Source: Lysobacter solisilvae (GTDB taxonomy: Bacteria > Pseudomonadota > Gammaproteobacteria > Xanthomonadales > Xanthomonadaceae). From it: a stretch of DNA of 64,000 nucleotides. The stretch spans positions 248,001 to 312,000 of the forward strand of contig NZ_CP071518.1 in the NCBI RefSeq assembly GCF_016613535.2, in the 5' to 3' direction. This document shows, one piece after another, positions 39,972-49,104 of the stretch (positions are counted from its first letter, which is position 1; every line of letters starts with the position of its first letter). The translations under genes were made by a program, and so were the position numbers. The notes under the pieces are model-generated. The model saw only the letters and a list, made by a program, of their open reading frames with translations, did not search any database and was not told where the DNA came from.

Positions 39972-41108
39972 CTACCGGTGTCGCCAGCGCGCCAGCAGCA
40001 CGGCCGTCGCCGCGGCGACGTTGAGGCTTTCCACCGCGCCGCTGCCGGGGATGGAGATGCGCATGTCGCAGGCCTGCGCCAGGTCGCGGTCCATGCCCTC
40101 GCCTTCGGCGCCGATGACGTAGACCACGCGTTCGGGCAGGTCGGCGGTGAACACGTCGCGGCCGCCGTGGACCAGCGTGGCGGCCAGGGTGAAGCCGGCG
40201 CTGCGCAGCTGCGCGATCGCGTTGTCGGAGCGGCCCAGCCGGACCAGCGGGACGATTTCCGCGCCGCCTTCGGCCACGCGGGCGGCCGCGCCGGACAAGG
40301 CGAGCGGCGAATGCTTGGGCAGCAGCACGGCGCTCACGCCGAAATGCGCGGCCGAGCGCAGGATCGCGCCGAAGTTGTGCGGGTTGCCCACGCCATCGAG
40401 CCACAGCGCGCACTGCGGACCGGCCGGCAGGTCGCGCAGCCACGGTGACAGCGTCTGCGGTTCCTCGCGCAGCACGTCGGCCACCAGGCCCTCGTGGTGC
40501 GTGCTCGCGGCGAGGCGGTCGAGGTCGGCTTCCTCCGCCACCCGGTAACCGACGCGATGGGCGACGCACCATTTCAGCATCGGCTGCACGGCGGGGATGC
40601 GCGACTCCAGCAGATAGAGCTTGCGGATCGCCTCGGGGCGGCGGGAGAACACCGCGTTGACGGCGTTCAGGCCGTACAGGCGCAACTCGGTCTGGCGGTG
40701 GGTGCGCGCGGCGTGCGCCGCCTCGTCGCCCGGCTCCTCGTGCCGCGCGTCGTGGCGCGGCTCATGCCGCGCGTCGTCGCCATGGGCGTCGTAAGGACGC
40801 GCATCGCGTGCACGCGGTTCGTACGGGCGCGCGTGCTGGCGGGAACGCGGGTCGTGCGGACGGGCCTGCGGCGGGCGGCTGGCGTACGGCCGCCCGGCAT
40901 CCGGACGGCCCTCGCCACGCCGCGTGTCGTCCACGCGCGGTGTGCGTTGCGCCTCGCGGTGTTCGGGGGCCTGCGGTCGGGCGTCCTCGCGCGGCGGGCG
41001 AGCACCCGAAGGACTGGAATCACGGCGCGGGCCCCAGGGGTTGCCGCCGCCGGTGCTGCCGCCACCGCCGGGCGGGCGGCCGGGCGGTCTGGAACGATGT
41101 TCGGTCAT
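39972..41108 (-). CDS. SpoU/TrmH-family RNA 2'-O-methyltransferase with long disordered N-terminus
   Basis: A 378-residue protein. The C-terminal 240 residues are a SPOUT methyltransferase with the RNA-binding substrate domain (LRLYGLNAVNAVFSRRP) and the three SpoU motifs NPHNFGAILRSAAHFGV, IGAEGEGMDRD and GAVESLNVAAATAVLL, which form the SAM knot. The first 135 residues are low-complexity, rich in R, P, D, H and G (runs such as DARPYDAHGDDARHEPRHD). Many 23S rRNA G2251 enzymes lack this extension; it resembles the YfiF branch. The RNA target is not certain. Confidence 0.88.
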   Translation of the reverse strand: MTEHRSRPPGRPPGGGGSTGGGNPWGPRRDSSPSGARPPREDARPQAPEHREAQRTPRVDDTRRGEGRPDAGRPYASRPPQARPHDPRSRQHARPYEPRARDARPYDAHGDDARHEPRHDARHEEPGDEAAHAARTHRQTELRLYGLNAVNAVFSRRPEAIRKLYLLESRIPAVQPMLKWCVAHRVGYRVAEEADLDRLAASTHHEGLVADVLREEPQTLSPWLRDLPAGPQCALWLDGVGNPHNFGAILRSAAHFGVSAVLLPKHSPLALSGAAARVAEGGAEIVPLVRLGRSDNAIAQLRSAGFTLAATLVHGGRDVFTADLPERVVYVIGAEGEGMDRDLAQACDMRISIPGSGAVESLNVAAATAVLLARWRHR

Positions 41109-41156
41109 GCGGACAAGCTTACGCCCAATCCCCCGCAGCCCGGCCGTGCAGCGGTA

Positions 41157-44100
41157 TCAGGCGTGGCCGCCGGCCTGCGGCGTGGCCGCTTCCAGCTTGT
41201 CCAGTTCGTGCGCCACGGCCTCGGGCGAGCGCGTGTACGGCGCCAGCAGCGTGTAGAACACCGGCACCACGAACAGCGACAGCAGGGTGGAGAACGACAC
41301 GCCGAAGATCACCACGACGCCAATGGTGGCGCGGCTGGCCGACCCAGGCCCACCGGCGAGCACCAGCGGCAACGCGCCGACGACGGTGGCGATCGACGTC
41401 ATCAGGATCGGCCGCAGGCGCACCGCGCTGGCTTGGATGATGGCATCGCCCACCTTGCGTCCCTCGTCGCGCAGCTGGTTGGCGAACTCGACGATCAGGA
41501 TGCCGTTCTTCGCCGCCAGGCCCACCAGCATCACGATGCCGATCTGCGAGAACAGGTTCAGCGTGCCGCCGAACGCCCACAGGCCCAGCAGCGCGCCCAG
41601 CACGCCCAGCGGCACCGTCAGCATGATCACGAAGGGGTGGATGAAGCTCTCGAACTGCGCGGCCAGCACCAGGTACACCACCAGCAGCGCGAGGGCGAAG
41701 GTGACCAGCACCGCGCCGCCAGCGGCCTGGTATTCGCGCGACTCGCCCTTCCAGTCCACCTGCGCCTGCTCGGGCAGTTCCTCGGCCACGGCCTGCTGCA
41801 GCCAGGTGATCGCGTCGCCCATCCGGTAGCCCGGCGCCAGGCCCGCGCTGATGGTGATCGCGCGCAGGCGGTTGAAGCGGTTGAGGCTGCCGGGCTCGGC
41901 CATCTCCTGCAGCGTCACCAGGTTCGACAGCGGCACCAGCGCGCCACCGTGCGTGCGCACCTGGATCGCGGCCAGGTCTTCGGGTGTCCCGCGGGTGAGG
42001 CGGCTGGACTGCACGATCACGTCGTACTCCTCGCCACCGCGCACGAAAGTGGTCACGCGCCGCGCACCCATCATCGATTCCAGCGTGCGGCCGATCTCGC
42101 CCACGCTGACGCCCAGGTCGGCGGCGCGCTGGCGGTCGATCTGCACGCGCATCTGCGGCCGGGTTTCCTTGTAGTCCGAATCCGCGCCGGTCAGGCCCGG
42201 GTTCTGCTCGATGCGGGCCAGCAGCTTGTCGCGCCACTGCGCCAGCTGCGCGTAGTCGGGCCCGCCCAGCACGATCTGCACGGGCTGGCCGCGGGTGCGC
42301 ACCAGGCCGCCGGTGACCTGCGCCGAGACGCGCACGCCCGGCAGCTGGCGCAGTTCGCGCTGCAGCTGCTCGGCGACCTCGGGCGTGGCCGCGTCGCGTT
42401 CGCGCCAGTCGCGCAGGAACACGCTGATGCGGCCGTTGTGCATGTCCTCGCTGGCGCCGAACGCGCCGGGCACGCGCGAGCTGGCGCGCTCGATCGGGCC
42501 GTCCCCGACGTGCTTCATCACGATCTTCTCGGCCTGGGCGACCTGCTCCACCGTGTAGTCGAAGCCCGCGCCCTCGGGCCCGTTGAACATCAGGAAGAAC
42601 ACGCCGCGGTCCTCGGCCGGCGCCAGTTCGGAAGGCACCAGCTTGAGCAGCCCCGCGCTGAGCACCAGCGCACCGAGCATCAGCGCGCCGAACAGCCACG
42701 GACGGCCGATGCTGCGCCCGAGCAGGCCGCGGTAGCGTCCGCTCACCCACTCCAGGCCCGCGTTGACCCGGCGCGTGAGCGGGTTGGATTTCTCCTCGCT
42801 GTGCGGCCGCACCAGCTTGGACGACATCATCGGCGTGAGCGTCAGCGCGACGAAGGCCGAGATCGCCACCGCGCCGGCCAGCGCGACCGACAGTTCGCGG
42901 AACAGCCGTCCCGTGTTGCCTTCCATGAAGCCGATCGGCAGGAACACCGCCACCAGCACCGCGGTGGTCGCGATCACCGCGAAGGCCACCTGGCGCGTGC
43001 CGCGGCGCGCGGCCACCAGGCGCGGTTCGCCCAGGGTCGGCGCGGCGCTGGATGTTTTCCAGCACGACGATGGCGTCGTCGACCACCAGCCCGATGCACA
43101 GCACCAGCGCCAGCAGGGTGAGCAGGTTGATCGAATAGCCGAACGCGTAGAGCGGGATGAAGGCGGCGATCAGGCACACCGGCACGGTCACCGCGGGGAT
43201 CATGGCCGCGCGCGCGCTGCCCAGGAACAGCCAGATCACCAGCAGCACCAGCACGATGGCTTCGGCCAGCGTGTGATACACGCGCTCCACCGCCGATTCG
43301 ATGAACAAGGTGGTGTCGAAGGCGACGAAGATCTTCGTGCCCGCCGGCAGCGTCGGCTGGATGCGTTCGGCTTCGGCCCGCGCGGCGCGGGCGACGTCCA
43401 GGCTGTTGGCGGTGGAGGTCTTGATCACGCCCAGGCCGACGTTCTGCTCGCCGTTGCTGCGGTAGTAGCTGCGGCGTTCGGCGGAGGCCAGCTCCACCTT
43501 GGCCACGTCGCCCAGGCGCACCACGTAGCCGTCCGCGCCCTTGCGCAGCGGGATCTGCGCGAAGTCCTCGGGCTTCTCGAAATTGCGCGCCACGCGCAGG
43601 GTGAAGTCGCGCGTCTCCGACTCGATGCGGCCGGCCGGCAGTTCCACGTTCTCGGCGCGCAGCGCGGCTTCCACGTCGCCGACGGTGACGCCGCGCGCGG
43701 CCAGCTCGTCGCGGTCCAGCCAGACGCGCATCGCGTAGCGCTGCTGGCCGCCGATGCGCACCTGGGCGACGCCGTCGATGCTGGACAGGCGGTCGACGAT
43801 GTAGCGCTCGGCGTAGTCGGACAGCTGCAGCGTGTCCATGTTCGTGCTGCTCATGTTGAGCCACACGATCACTTCGGCGTCGGATTCGACCTTCTCCACT
43901 TGCGGCGGATCGGCCTCTTCGGGCAGCCGGCTCTGCACGCGGCTGACCGCCGAACGCACGTCGTTGGCCGCCGCCTCGATGTCGCGGCTGAGGTGGAACT
44001 CGATGCTGATGTTCGCGCGGCCGTTGCTGCTGCGCGACTCGATGGTGTTGATGCCCTCGATGCCGGCCAGTGCGTCTTCCAGGATCTGGGTGACGCGGGT

Positions 44101-44280
44101 CTCCACCACCGCCGCCGACGCGCCCGGGTAGGTCACTTCCACGCCGACCACCGGCGGATCGATCGCCGGCAACTCGCGCAGCGTGAGGCGCGAGAAGGCC
44201 ATCACGCCCAGCACGATCAGCAGCAGGCTGAGCACGGTGGCGAAGACGGGGCGCTTGATGGAGGTGTCGGAGAGATTCAT
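41157..44280 (-). pseudogene. RND-family efflux pump inner-membrane subunit (frameshift, probably sequence error)
   Basis: A proton-driven multidrug pump of the HAE1/AcrB class, 1040 residues when repaired. The N-terminus MNLSDTSIKRPVFATVLSLL, the porter-domain repeats, the TM4 motif VLCIGLVVDDAIVVLENIQRR (with the proton-relay Asp pair) and the TM10 block GLAAKNGILIVEF are present. At 43031-43036 the minus strand reads GACCCTGGGC where GACCTGGGC keeps the frame into GEPRLVAARRGTRQV. It lies downstream of its adaptor gene. No outer-membrane channel gene is next to it, so a TolC-like partner elsewhere is inferred. Confidence 0.92.
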
Positions 44281-44369
44281 CGCTCAGCCTTGGTTCGGTC
44301 ACGCCGCGCCAACGGCGGCGGCGCATGGGCCGGACGGCGCGCCCGCGGGCGGCGTCGCGCGGTCGCTGC

Positions 44370-45443
44370 CTATCTGCCCGCGGTGCCCGGGCCCTGGCCG
44401 GCCTCGACCACATTGCTGCCCGGCCGCAGCTTGCCGGTGCCGTCGACCACGATGCGGTCGCCGGCCTTGAGCCCTTCCAGGATCTCGGCCTTGCCGTCGC
44501 GGCGTGCGCCGGTGGTGACCGCGGCGCGCTGCGCACTGCCATCGGCATCGACGCGGAACACGAAGGATTCGGTGCCCACCTGCACCACGGCGATCTCCGG
44601 CACCAGCAGCGCCTGGCGCTCGGGCCGCTGCAGGTCGATCTCCAGCAGCATGCCCGGCCGCAGCGCGCGGTCCTCGTTGGGGAAATCGGCGCGCACGGTC
44701 ACCGCGCGGGTGGCCTCGTCGATGCGCGCATCCACGATGCTGACCACACCCTCGAAGCGGCGGCCGGGCCAGGCCTGGCTGCGGCCGTTCACGTGCAGGC
44801 CCGGCGCGACGTGCGACAGCAGCGTCTCGGGCACGGGGAAATCGACGAAAACGCGCGCGGTGTCGTCGAGCGTCGCGATCGCGGTGCCCGGCGTCACCAG
44901 CGCACCGGGGCTGACCTGGCGGATGCCGAGCACGCCGGCGAAGGGCGCACGGATCACGCGGTCACTCAATTGCGCGCGGATCTGCGAGACACGCGCGTTG
45001 GCGGCGTCGCGCATGGCGCGCTGGGTGTCGAGCGCGGCGCGGGCGATCAGCTGTTGGCGGGCCAGTTCGTCCTGGCGGTTGAACAGGCGGGCCGCTTCCT
45101 CGGCGGCGGCCTGCGCTTCGACCAGCGCGGCCTGCTGGGCCTGGCCGCCCAGGGTCACCAGCGGGGCGCCCTTGGCGACCACGTCGCCACTGTCGAAGTG
45201 CACGGCCTGGACCAGCTCGCTCACCTTGGCGGTCAAGGTGATCGATTCACGGGCATGCACGGTGCCCAGCGCCTGCACGCTGTCGTTCCACGCCTGCGGA
45301 CGCACGACCTGCAGCGTCACCGGCACCGGCCGGTCGCCACCCTCGCCACCCTTGGTCGCGGCGTCGCGACCGCAGGCCGCGAGCAGCAGGGTGAATGCGA
45401 TGATGGCCGCCGTGGCTGGGCGCATGCCCCTGTGCGAAACCAT
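44370..45443 (-). CDS. RND efflux periplasmic adaptor lipoprotein
   Basis: A membrane-fusion protein bridging the RND pump and an outer-membrane channel. The 357-residue product starts MVSHRGMRPATAAIIAFTLL, with GAGAGGGG just before the ATG. The lipobox is LLLAACG, so the mature protein is lipid-anchored at Cys. The barrel-lipoyl half begins VQALGTVHARESITLTAKVS, the coiled hairpin spans about residues 110-165, and the second lipoyl half is APFAGVLGIRQVSPGALVTPG. The pump gene follows 89 bases downstream. The family resembles MexE/AcrA-type adaptors. Confidence 0.93.
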   Translation of the reverse strand: MVSHRGMRPATAAIIAFTLLLAACGRDAATKGGEGGDRPVPVTLQVVRPQAWNDSVQALGTVHARESITLTAKVSELVQAVHFDSGDVVAKGAPLVTLGGQAQQAALVEAQAAAEEAARLFNRQDELARQQLIARAALDTQRAMRDAANARVSQIRAQLSDRVIRAPFAGVLGIRQVSPGALVTPGTAIATLDDTARVFVDFPVPETLLSHVAPGLHVNGRSQAWPGRRFEGVVSIVDARIDEATRAVTVRADFPNEDRALRPGMLLEIDLQRPERQALLVPEIAVVQVGTESFVFRVDADGSAQRAAVTTGARRDGKAEILEGLKAGDRIVVDGTGKLRPGSNVVEAGQGPGTAGR

Positions 45444-45588
45444 GCCCCTCTCCGAAACCGTCAATCCCCGGATTCTACGGGCCCGGAGATGACGGCCGGA
45501 TGGGCCAATGGTGTTGCCGGTTCGCGTTGTGCTGGATTGGGGCCGTAATTGCGGCAGAATCGGCAAAGATCGCAGGGGGTTTGCACCA

Positions 45589-46119
45589 GTGGACATCGAG
45601 ATCCTCCAGGCCGACATCACCGCGCTCGCGGTGGATGCCATCGTCAACGCGGCCAACTCCGCCCTGTGCGGCGGCGGAGGCGTGGACGGCGCGATCCATC
45701 GCGCCGCCGGGCCGGGCCTGCTGGCCGAATGCCGCGCCTTGCCGGAGATCGAACCGGAAGTGCGCTGCCCCACCGGCCAGGCACGCATCACCCGCGGCTG
45801 CCGGCTGCACGCACGCCACGTGATCCACACCGTCGGCCCGGTGTGGGGTGGCGGCCACGACGGCGAAGCCGACCTGCTCGCCAGCTGCTACCGCGAATCG
45901 CTGCGGCTGGCCGAGGACAACAACATCGACTCGATCGCCTTCCCGGCGATCAGCTGCGGCGTGTACGGCTACCCGGTCGAGTCGGCCGCGCCGGTGGCGG
46001 TGGCGACGCTGCGCGAATGGGCGCAGACCCACGAGCGCCCCCGCCGCGTGATCCTGTGCTGCTACGACGCGCGCACCACCACGGTGTTCCGCGAGGCGCT
46101 GGGGAACGGCGGGGACTAG
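45589..46119 (+). CDS. macrodomain protein, O-acetyl-ADP-ribose deacetylase-like
   Basis: A 176-residue single macrodomain of the YmdB/MacroD type. The ADP-ribose site is complete: DAIVNAANSALCGGGGVDGAIHRAAG near residues 17-42 and the phosphate loop AFPAISCGVYGYP. The GTG at 45589 is chosen because it gives the conserved start VDIEILQADITALAVDA and has AGGGGG upstream; a longer in-frame start does not fit the family. It hydrolyses O-acetyl-ADP-ribose or mono-ADP-ribosylation in known members. It is divergent from the efflux adaptor. Confidence 0.93.
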   Translation: MDIEILQADITALAVDAIVNAANSALCGGGGVDGAIHRAAGPGLLAECRALPEIEPEVRCPTGQARITRGCRLHARHVIHTVGPVWGGGHDGEADLLASCYRESLRLAEDNNIDSIAFPAISCGVYGYPVESAAPVAVATLREWAQTHERPRRVILCCYDARTTTVFREALGNGGD

Positions 46120-46169
46120 GCGGCGGCGCGTGCTGCGCGATGGCAGCGGTCCGCAACGAGCGACACCCC

Positions 46170-46203
46170 AAAACAAAGACGCCGGCCCCAGGGCCGGCGT
46201 CTG
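46170..46203 (-). terminator. terminator of the aldolase gene
   Basis: The minus strand has AGACGCCGGCCC and GGGCCGGCGTCT arms (46203-46192/46189-46178) followed by TTTGTTTTGG, 24 bases beyond the aldolase stop. It may also end the convergent macrodomain transcript. Confidence 0.8.
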
Positions 46204-46226
46204 CTGTTGCGAGAGGGCGTGGTCGC

Positions 46227-47237
46227 TTACGCGGCCGACTTCCACTGGCCCAGCGCGGCCAGGCCGTTGTCCTTGGCGCGGGCGAACACGGTCTTCTGCG
46301 CGGCGGCGAAGTTGTTCACCAGGTCCTGCGACCACAGCTTGAGCGCGGCGGCCTGCATGGCGCGGCCGTAGGAGAACGACAGCGGCCACGGGTTGGGACC
46401 CATCTGGTTCATGGCGTTGAGGTGCGCGGTGGCGTCCTCGTCGGACTGGCCGCCCGACAGGAACACGATGCCCGGCAGGATCGCCGGCACGGTCGACTTC
46501 AGGCACTGCAGCGTGGCGGCGGCGACTTCCTCGATGCTGACCTTCTCGCCGCTGGTGGTGCCCGGGACGACCATCGAAGCCTTGAGGATGGTGCCTTCCA
46601 GCACGACGTTCTGCTCGACCAGCGAGGCGAACAGCGAACGCAGGACGACCTCGGTCACCTGGAAGCATTCGTCGATGTCGTGGCTGCCGTCCATGATAAC
46701 TTCCGGCTCGACCATCGGCACCAGGCCCTGCTCCTGGCACAGCGCGGCGTAGCGGGCCAGCGCGTGGCTGTTGGCGTCGATGCAGGTGCCGGTGGGGATG
46801 TCCTCGCCGATGTTGATCACCGCACGCCACTTGCAGAAGCGGGCGCCGAGCTTGTAGTACTCCTCCAGGCGGGCGCGCAGGCCGTCGAGGCCTTCGGTCA
46901 CCACTTCGCCCGGGAAACCGGCCAGGTTGTGCGTGCCCTTGTCGACCTTGATGCCCGGGATCATGCCGTTGTCGGACATGTACTTGGCGAACGGCACGCC
47001 GTCGCTGGTGGACTGGCGGATCGTTTCGTCGAACATGATCGCGCCGGAGATGTACTGGTTGAGGTTCGGCGTGGTCAGCAGCAGTTCGCGGTAACGGCGA
47101 CGGTTCTCTTCCGAGTTCTCGATGCCCACGCCGGCGAAACGCTTGGCGATGGTGGCGGTGGATTCGTCGATCGCGATGATGCCCTTGCCGGCGGCGACCA
47201 TGGCCTGGGCGGTTTCGGCAAGCTGTTCGATGCTCAT
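46227..47237 (-). CDS. class I fructose-bisphosphate aldolase
   Basis: Cleaves fructose-1,6-bisphosphate to two trioses through a Schiff base. The 336-residue protein starts MSIEQLAETAQAMVAAGKGI. Class I landmarks are AIDESTATIAKRF, FCKWRAVI and the Schiff-base lysine in EGTILKASMVVPG, with FLSGGQSDEDATAHL near the C-terminus. It resembles the eukaryotic-type class I enzyme found in Xanthomonadaceae rather than the metal-dependent class II. AGGACT precedes the ATG and a TATAAT lies 33 bases upstream. It is in the same direction as pyk, pgk and gap. Confidence 0.95.
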   Translation of the reverse strand: MSIEQLAETAQAMVAAGKGIIAIDESTATIAKRFAGVGIENSEENRRRYRELLLTTPNLNQYISGAIMFDETIRQSTSDGVPFAKYMSDNGMIPGIKVDKGTHNLAGFPGEVVTEGLDGLRARLEEYYKLGARFCKWRAVINIGEDIPTGTCIDANSHALARYAALCQEQGLVPMVEPEVIMDGSHDIDECFQVTEVVLRSLFASLVEQNVVLEGTILKASMVVPGTTSGEKVSIEEVAAATLQCLKSTVPAILPGIVFLSGGQSDEDATAHLNAMNQMGPNPWPLSFSYGRAMQAAALKLWSQDLVNNFAAAQKTVFARAKDNGLAALGQWKSAA

Positions 47238-47269
47238 GGAGAGAGTCCTGGGGGCCTGGGGAAACGCCA

Positions 47270-47275
47270 ATTATA
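47270..47275 (-). promoter_or_regulatory. -10 element for the aldolase gene
   Basis: A perfect TATAAT on the minus strand, 33 bases before the aldolase ATG. The -35 side lies in the repeat region and shows no clear hexamer. Confidence 0.6.
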
Positions 47276-47728
47276 GCCCGCGCCGCCGGGGGCCCCGCTC
47301 CGGCGGGAAGGCCGCGGGGGCTGGGTTTAACCCTTCAGGTGCGGGGCCGCGGCCCGTGGTCGAGTAGCCCGGGGCTTTCAACAGCGAAGCTGGTCAAGCG
47401 AAGCGAATTCGGGAGACTTGCCCCAGATCGGGCCGGAGAGCCCCGGGTGCGCTGCGCTTACCCGGGCTACGGTCGCTGCAGGCGGTCATCCTCCGCGGGC
47501 CGTCAGTTTCTTCAGGCCGTCATCCCCGCGAAGGCGGGAAGTGCCTTTCAACAGCGTAGCTGGTCATCCAAGGACGTTGCTTGGGCCTACCAATCGCTCT
47601 TGCCGCGTATCCCGCTTCAAGGCCAGGTTCTTGGATCCCCGCCTTCGCGGGGATGACGGTTTTCTCGGGTTCGCAGCGCGCTGCGGCGCGTTCAACGCCA
47701 TCGCGGCTGATGGTTGCCGGTGGCGCGG
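47276..47728. repeat. dispersed-repeat mosaic between aldolase and porin genes
   Basis: About 450 bp without a gene. CAACAGCGAAGCTGGTCAAG occurs near 47379 and a variant, CAACAGCGTAGCTGGTCA, near 47549. CCCGGGCTACGG-type words surround a CCGGGCT palindrome. CCGTCATCCCCGCG, CGAAGGCGGGAA and GATCCCCGCCTTCGCGGGGA form the inverted GTCATCCCCGC motif also seen after ettA. It looks like successive insertions of short hairpin elements. Confidence 0.7.
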
Positions 47729-48868
47729 TTAGAACGCCAGCTGCGCCCGGAACTCGAACACGTCCGGCGACAGCGCCACGCCGCGACGGTCGCTGTCGAC
47801 GTGGATGTAGTTCGCCTGGAACTTGAAGAACCGGGTCAGGTACCAGTTCGCGCCCAGGGTCCAGTCGCGCTGGCGGCCGCCCGCGCTGGCGCCGTCGTCC
47901 AGGTCGAGGTCGGAATAGCGCAGGCCCACCTCGACCGCGCCCGCCGCGCGCGAGGGCTTCGGGTTGCCGAAGGCGCCGGCCTTGTAGGGCCGGACTTCAC
48001 CCGTCACCACCCAGGCGGTCTGCAGGTAGCCGCCGCGGGCGCGGTAGTCGCCGCCGGCGTCCAGCTCGACATCGGCCTCCAGCCACTCGGCCTGGCTCAG
48101 CCACGGGCCGCGCTGCCAGGCGCCTTCCAGGCCGATGCGGTCGATGGAATCCCCGGCCAGGCTGCCGCTGTCGACCAGGCGCACGTCGGTGATGCCCGCC
48201 TCCGGCCGCGTGCGGATGCGGTAGGCGCCGTCGTCGCGGTCCTCGCGCGAGGCCGACAGGCCCAGGTGCAGCACCTCCTGCGCGCTGTTGCGGGGCGTGA
48301 ACACGGCACGGCCGCCCACGCTGTGGCCCTCGTTGAGTCCGTTGAGGTCGCCCCCGGCGAAATAGCCCAGGTTGAAGCGCCAGGCTGCATTGGGCGCGAA
48401 GGTCCAGTCGGCGCCGATGCGGCGGCCCTGGTAGACCGCGTTCACCGGGGCGGCGCGTTCCAGGAACACGGTCCCCGCCGAGGACGTCGCCGCCTCGTCC
48501 ATGCCCACCGGCGTCTTGAACTGGCCCAGGCGGAACTCATGCGCCTTGCCGGCGTTGAACTTGAAGTAGTTGTCGATCCACACCTCGCCGGCGAAGTCGT
48601 AGCCCACCAGCGCCTCGAAGGCGCCCGGCTTGCGGATGAAGGCGCTCAGTTCCTCCCGGCGCCAGTCGTGCGCGTCCTCGAAGCGGTGCACGCCGCTGTC
48701 GAGCCGGTCGTTGCCGAACTCGTTCCAGTCGTACTGGAAGGCGGCCTTGAGGCCGTATTCCCAGCCGTCGCCGAACTTCCATTGGGTGGGAATGTCGTTG
48801 ACGCCACCGGCGAACGCGGGCGGGGCAAGGGCGAGCAGCAGGACGGCGGCGAGGCGGGAGCGCTTCAT
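47729..48868 (-). CDS. OprO/OprP-family outer-membrane porin
   Basis: A 379-residue beta-barrel porin. The signal peptide is MKRSRLAAVLLLALAPPAFA. The mature protein alternates short strands such as YGLKAAFQYDWNEFG, EALVGYDFAGEVWIDNYFKF and FRLGQFKTPVGMDEA, the last being a family hallmark. The C-terminal strand ends FEFRAQLAF with the terminal Phe needed for Bam assembly. Family members are phosphate or polyphosphate porins. I see no Pho box upstream, so phosphate specificity is not supported by context. Confidence 0.88.
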   Translation of the reverse strand: MKRSRLAAVLLLALAPPAFAGGVNDIPTQWKFGDGWEYGLKAAFQYDWNEFGNDRLDSGVHRFEDAHDWRREELSAFIRKPGAFEALVGYDFAGEVWIDNYFKFNAGKAHEFRLGQFKTPVGMDEAATSSAGTVFLERAAPVNAVYQGRRIGADWTFAPNAAWRFNLGYFAGGDLNGLNEGHSVGGRAVFTPRNSAQEVLHLGLSASREDRDDGAYRIRTRPEAGITDVRLVDSGSLAGDSIDRIGLEGAWQRGPWLSQAEWLEADVELDAGGDYRARGGYLQTAWVVTGEVRPYKAGAFGNPKPSRAAGAVEVGLRYSDLDLDDGASAGGRQRDWTLGANWYLTRFFKFQANYIHVDSDRRGVALSPDVFEFRAQLAF

Positions 48869-49104
48869 GGGGAATCCGGTCGGGGTGGGGATCTGAGGCC
48901 GGCGCGCGCCGGCCGGCGCGGGGGCGTGGAACGATACTGATCTTACGAAGGCCACGGAGGGAATGACGGCGATCAAGAGCATGAGGTTCTGCCTGTTCCG
49001 ACATGTCCCGGGGCGGGCCACCGCATGGCCGGGCCGCTGCATTGCGGGCGTGCGGCAAACGCCCTAGCCTGCCGGTGTTCCACTGCGACAAGGACCGTTT
49101 CGCC

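Noticed and set aside
46130..46203. Independent small RNA between the macrodomain and aldolase genes
   Set aside because: The hairpin with a T-run fits the terminator of the aldolase gene and there is no promoter-like sequence before it.
48869..49104. Pho box controlling the OprO/OprP-like porin
   Set aside because: No tandem CTGTCAT-like repeats are present between the porin and the divergent gene.
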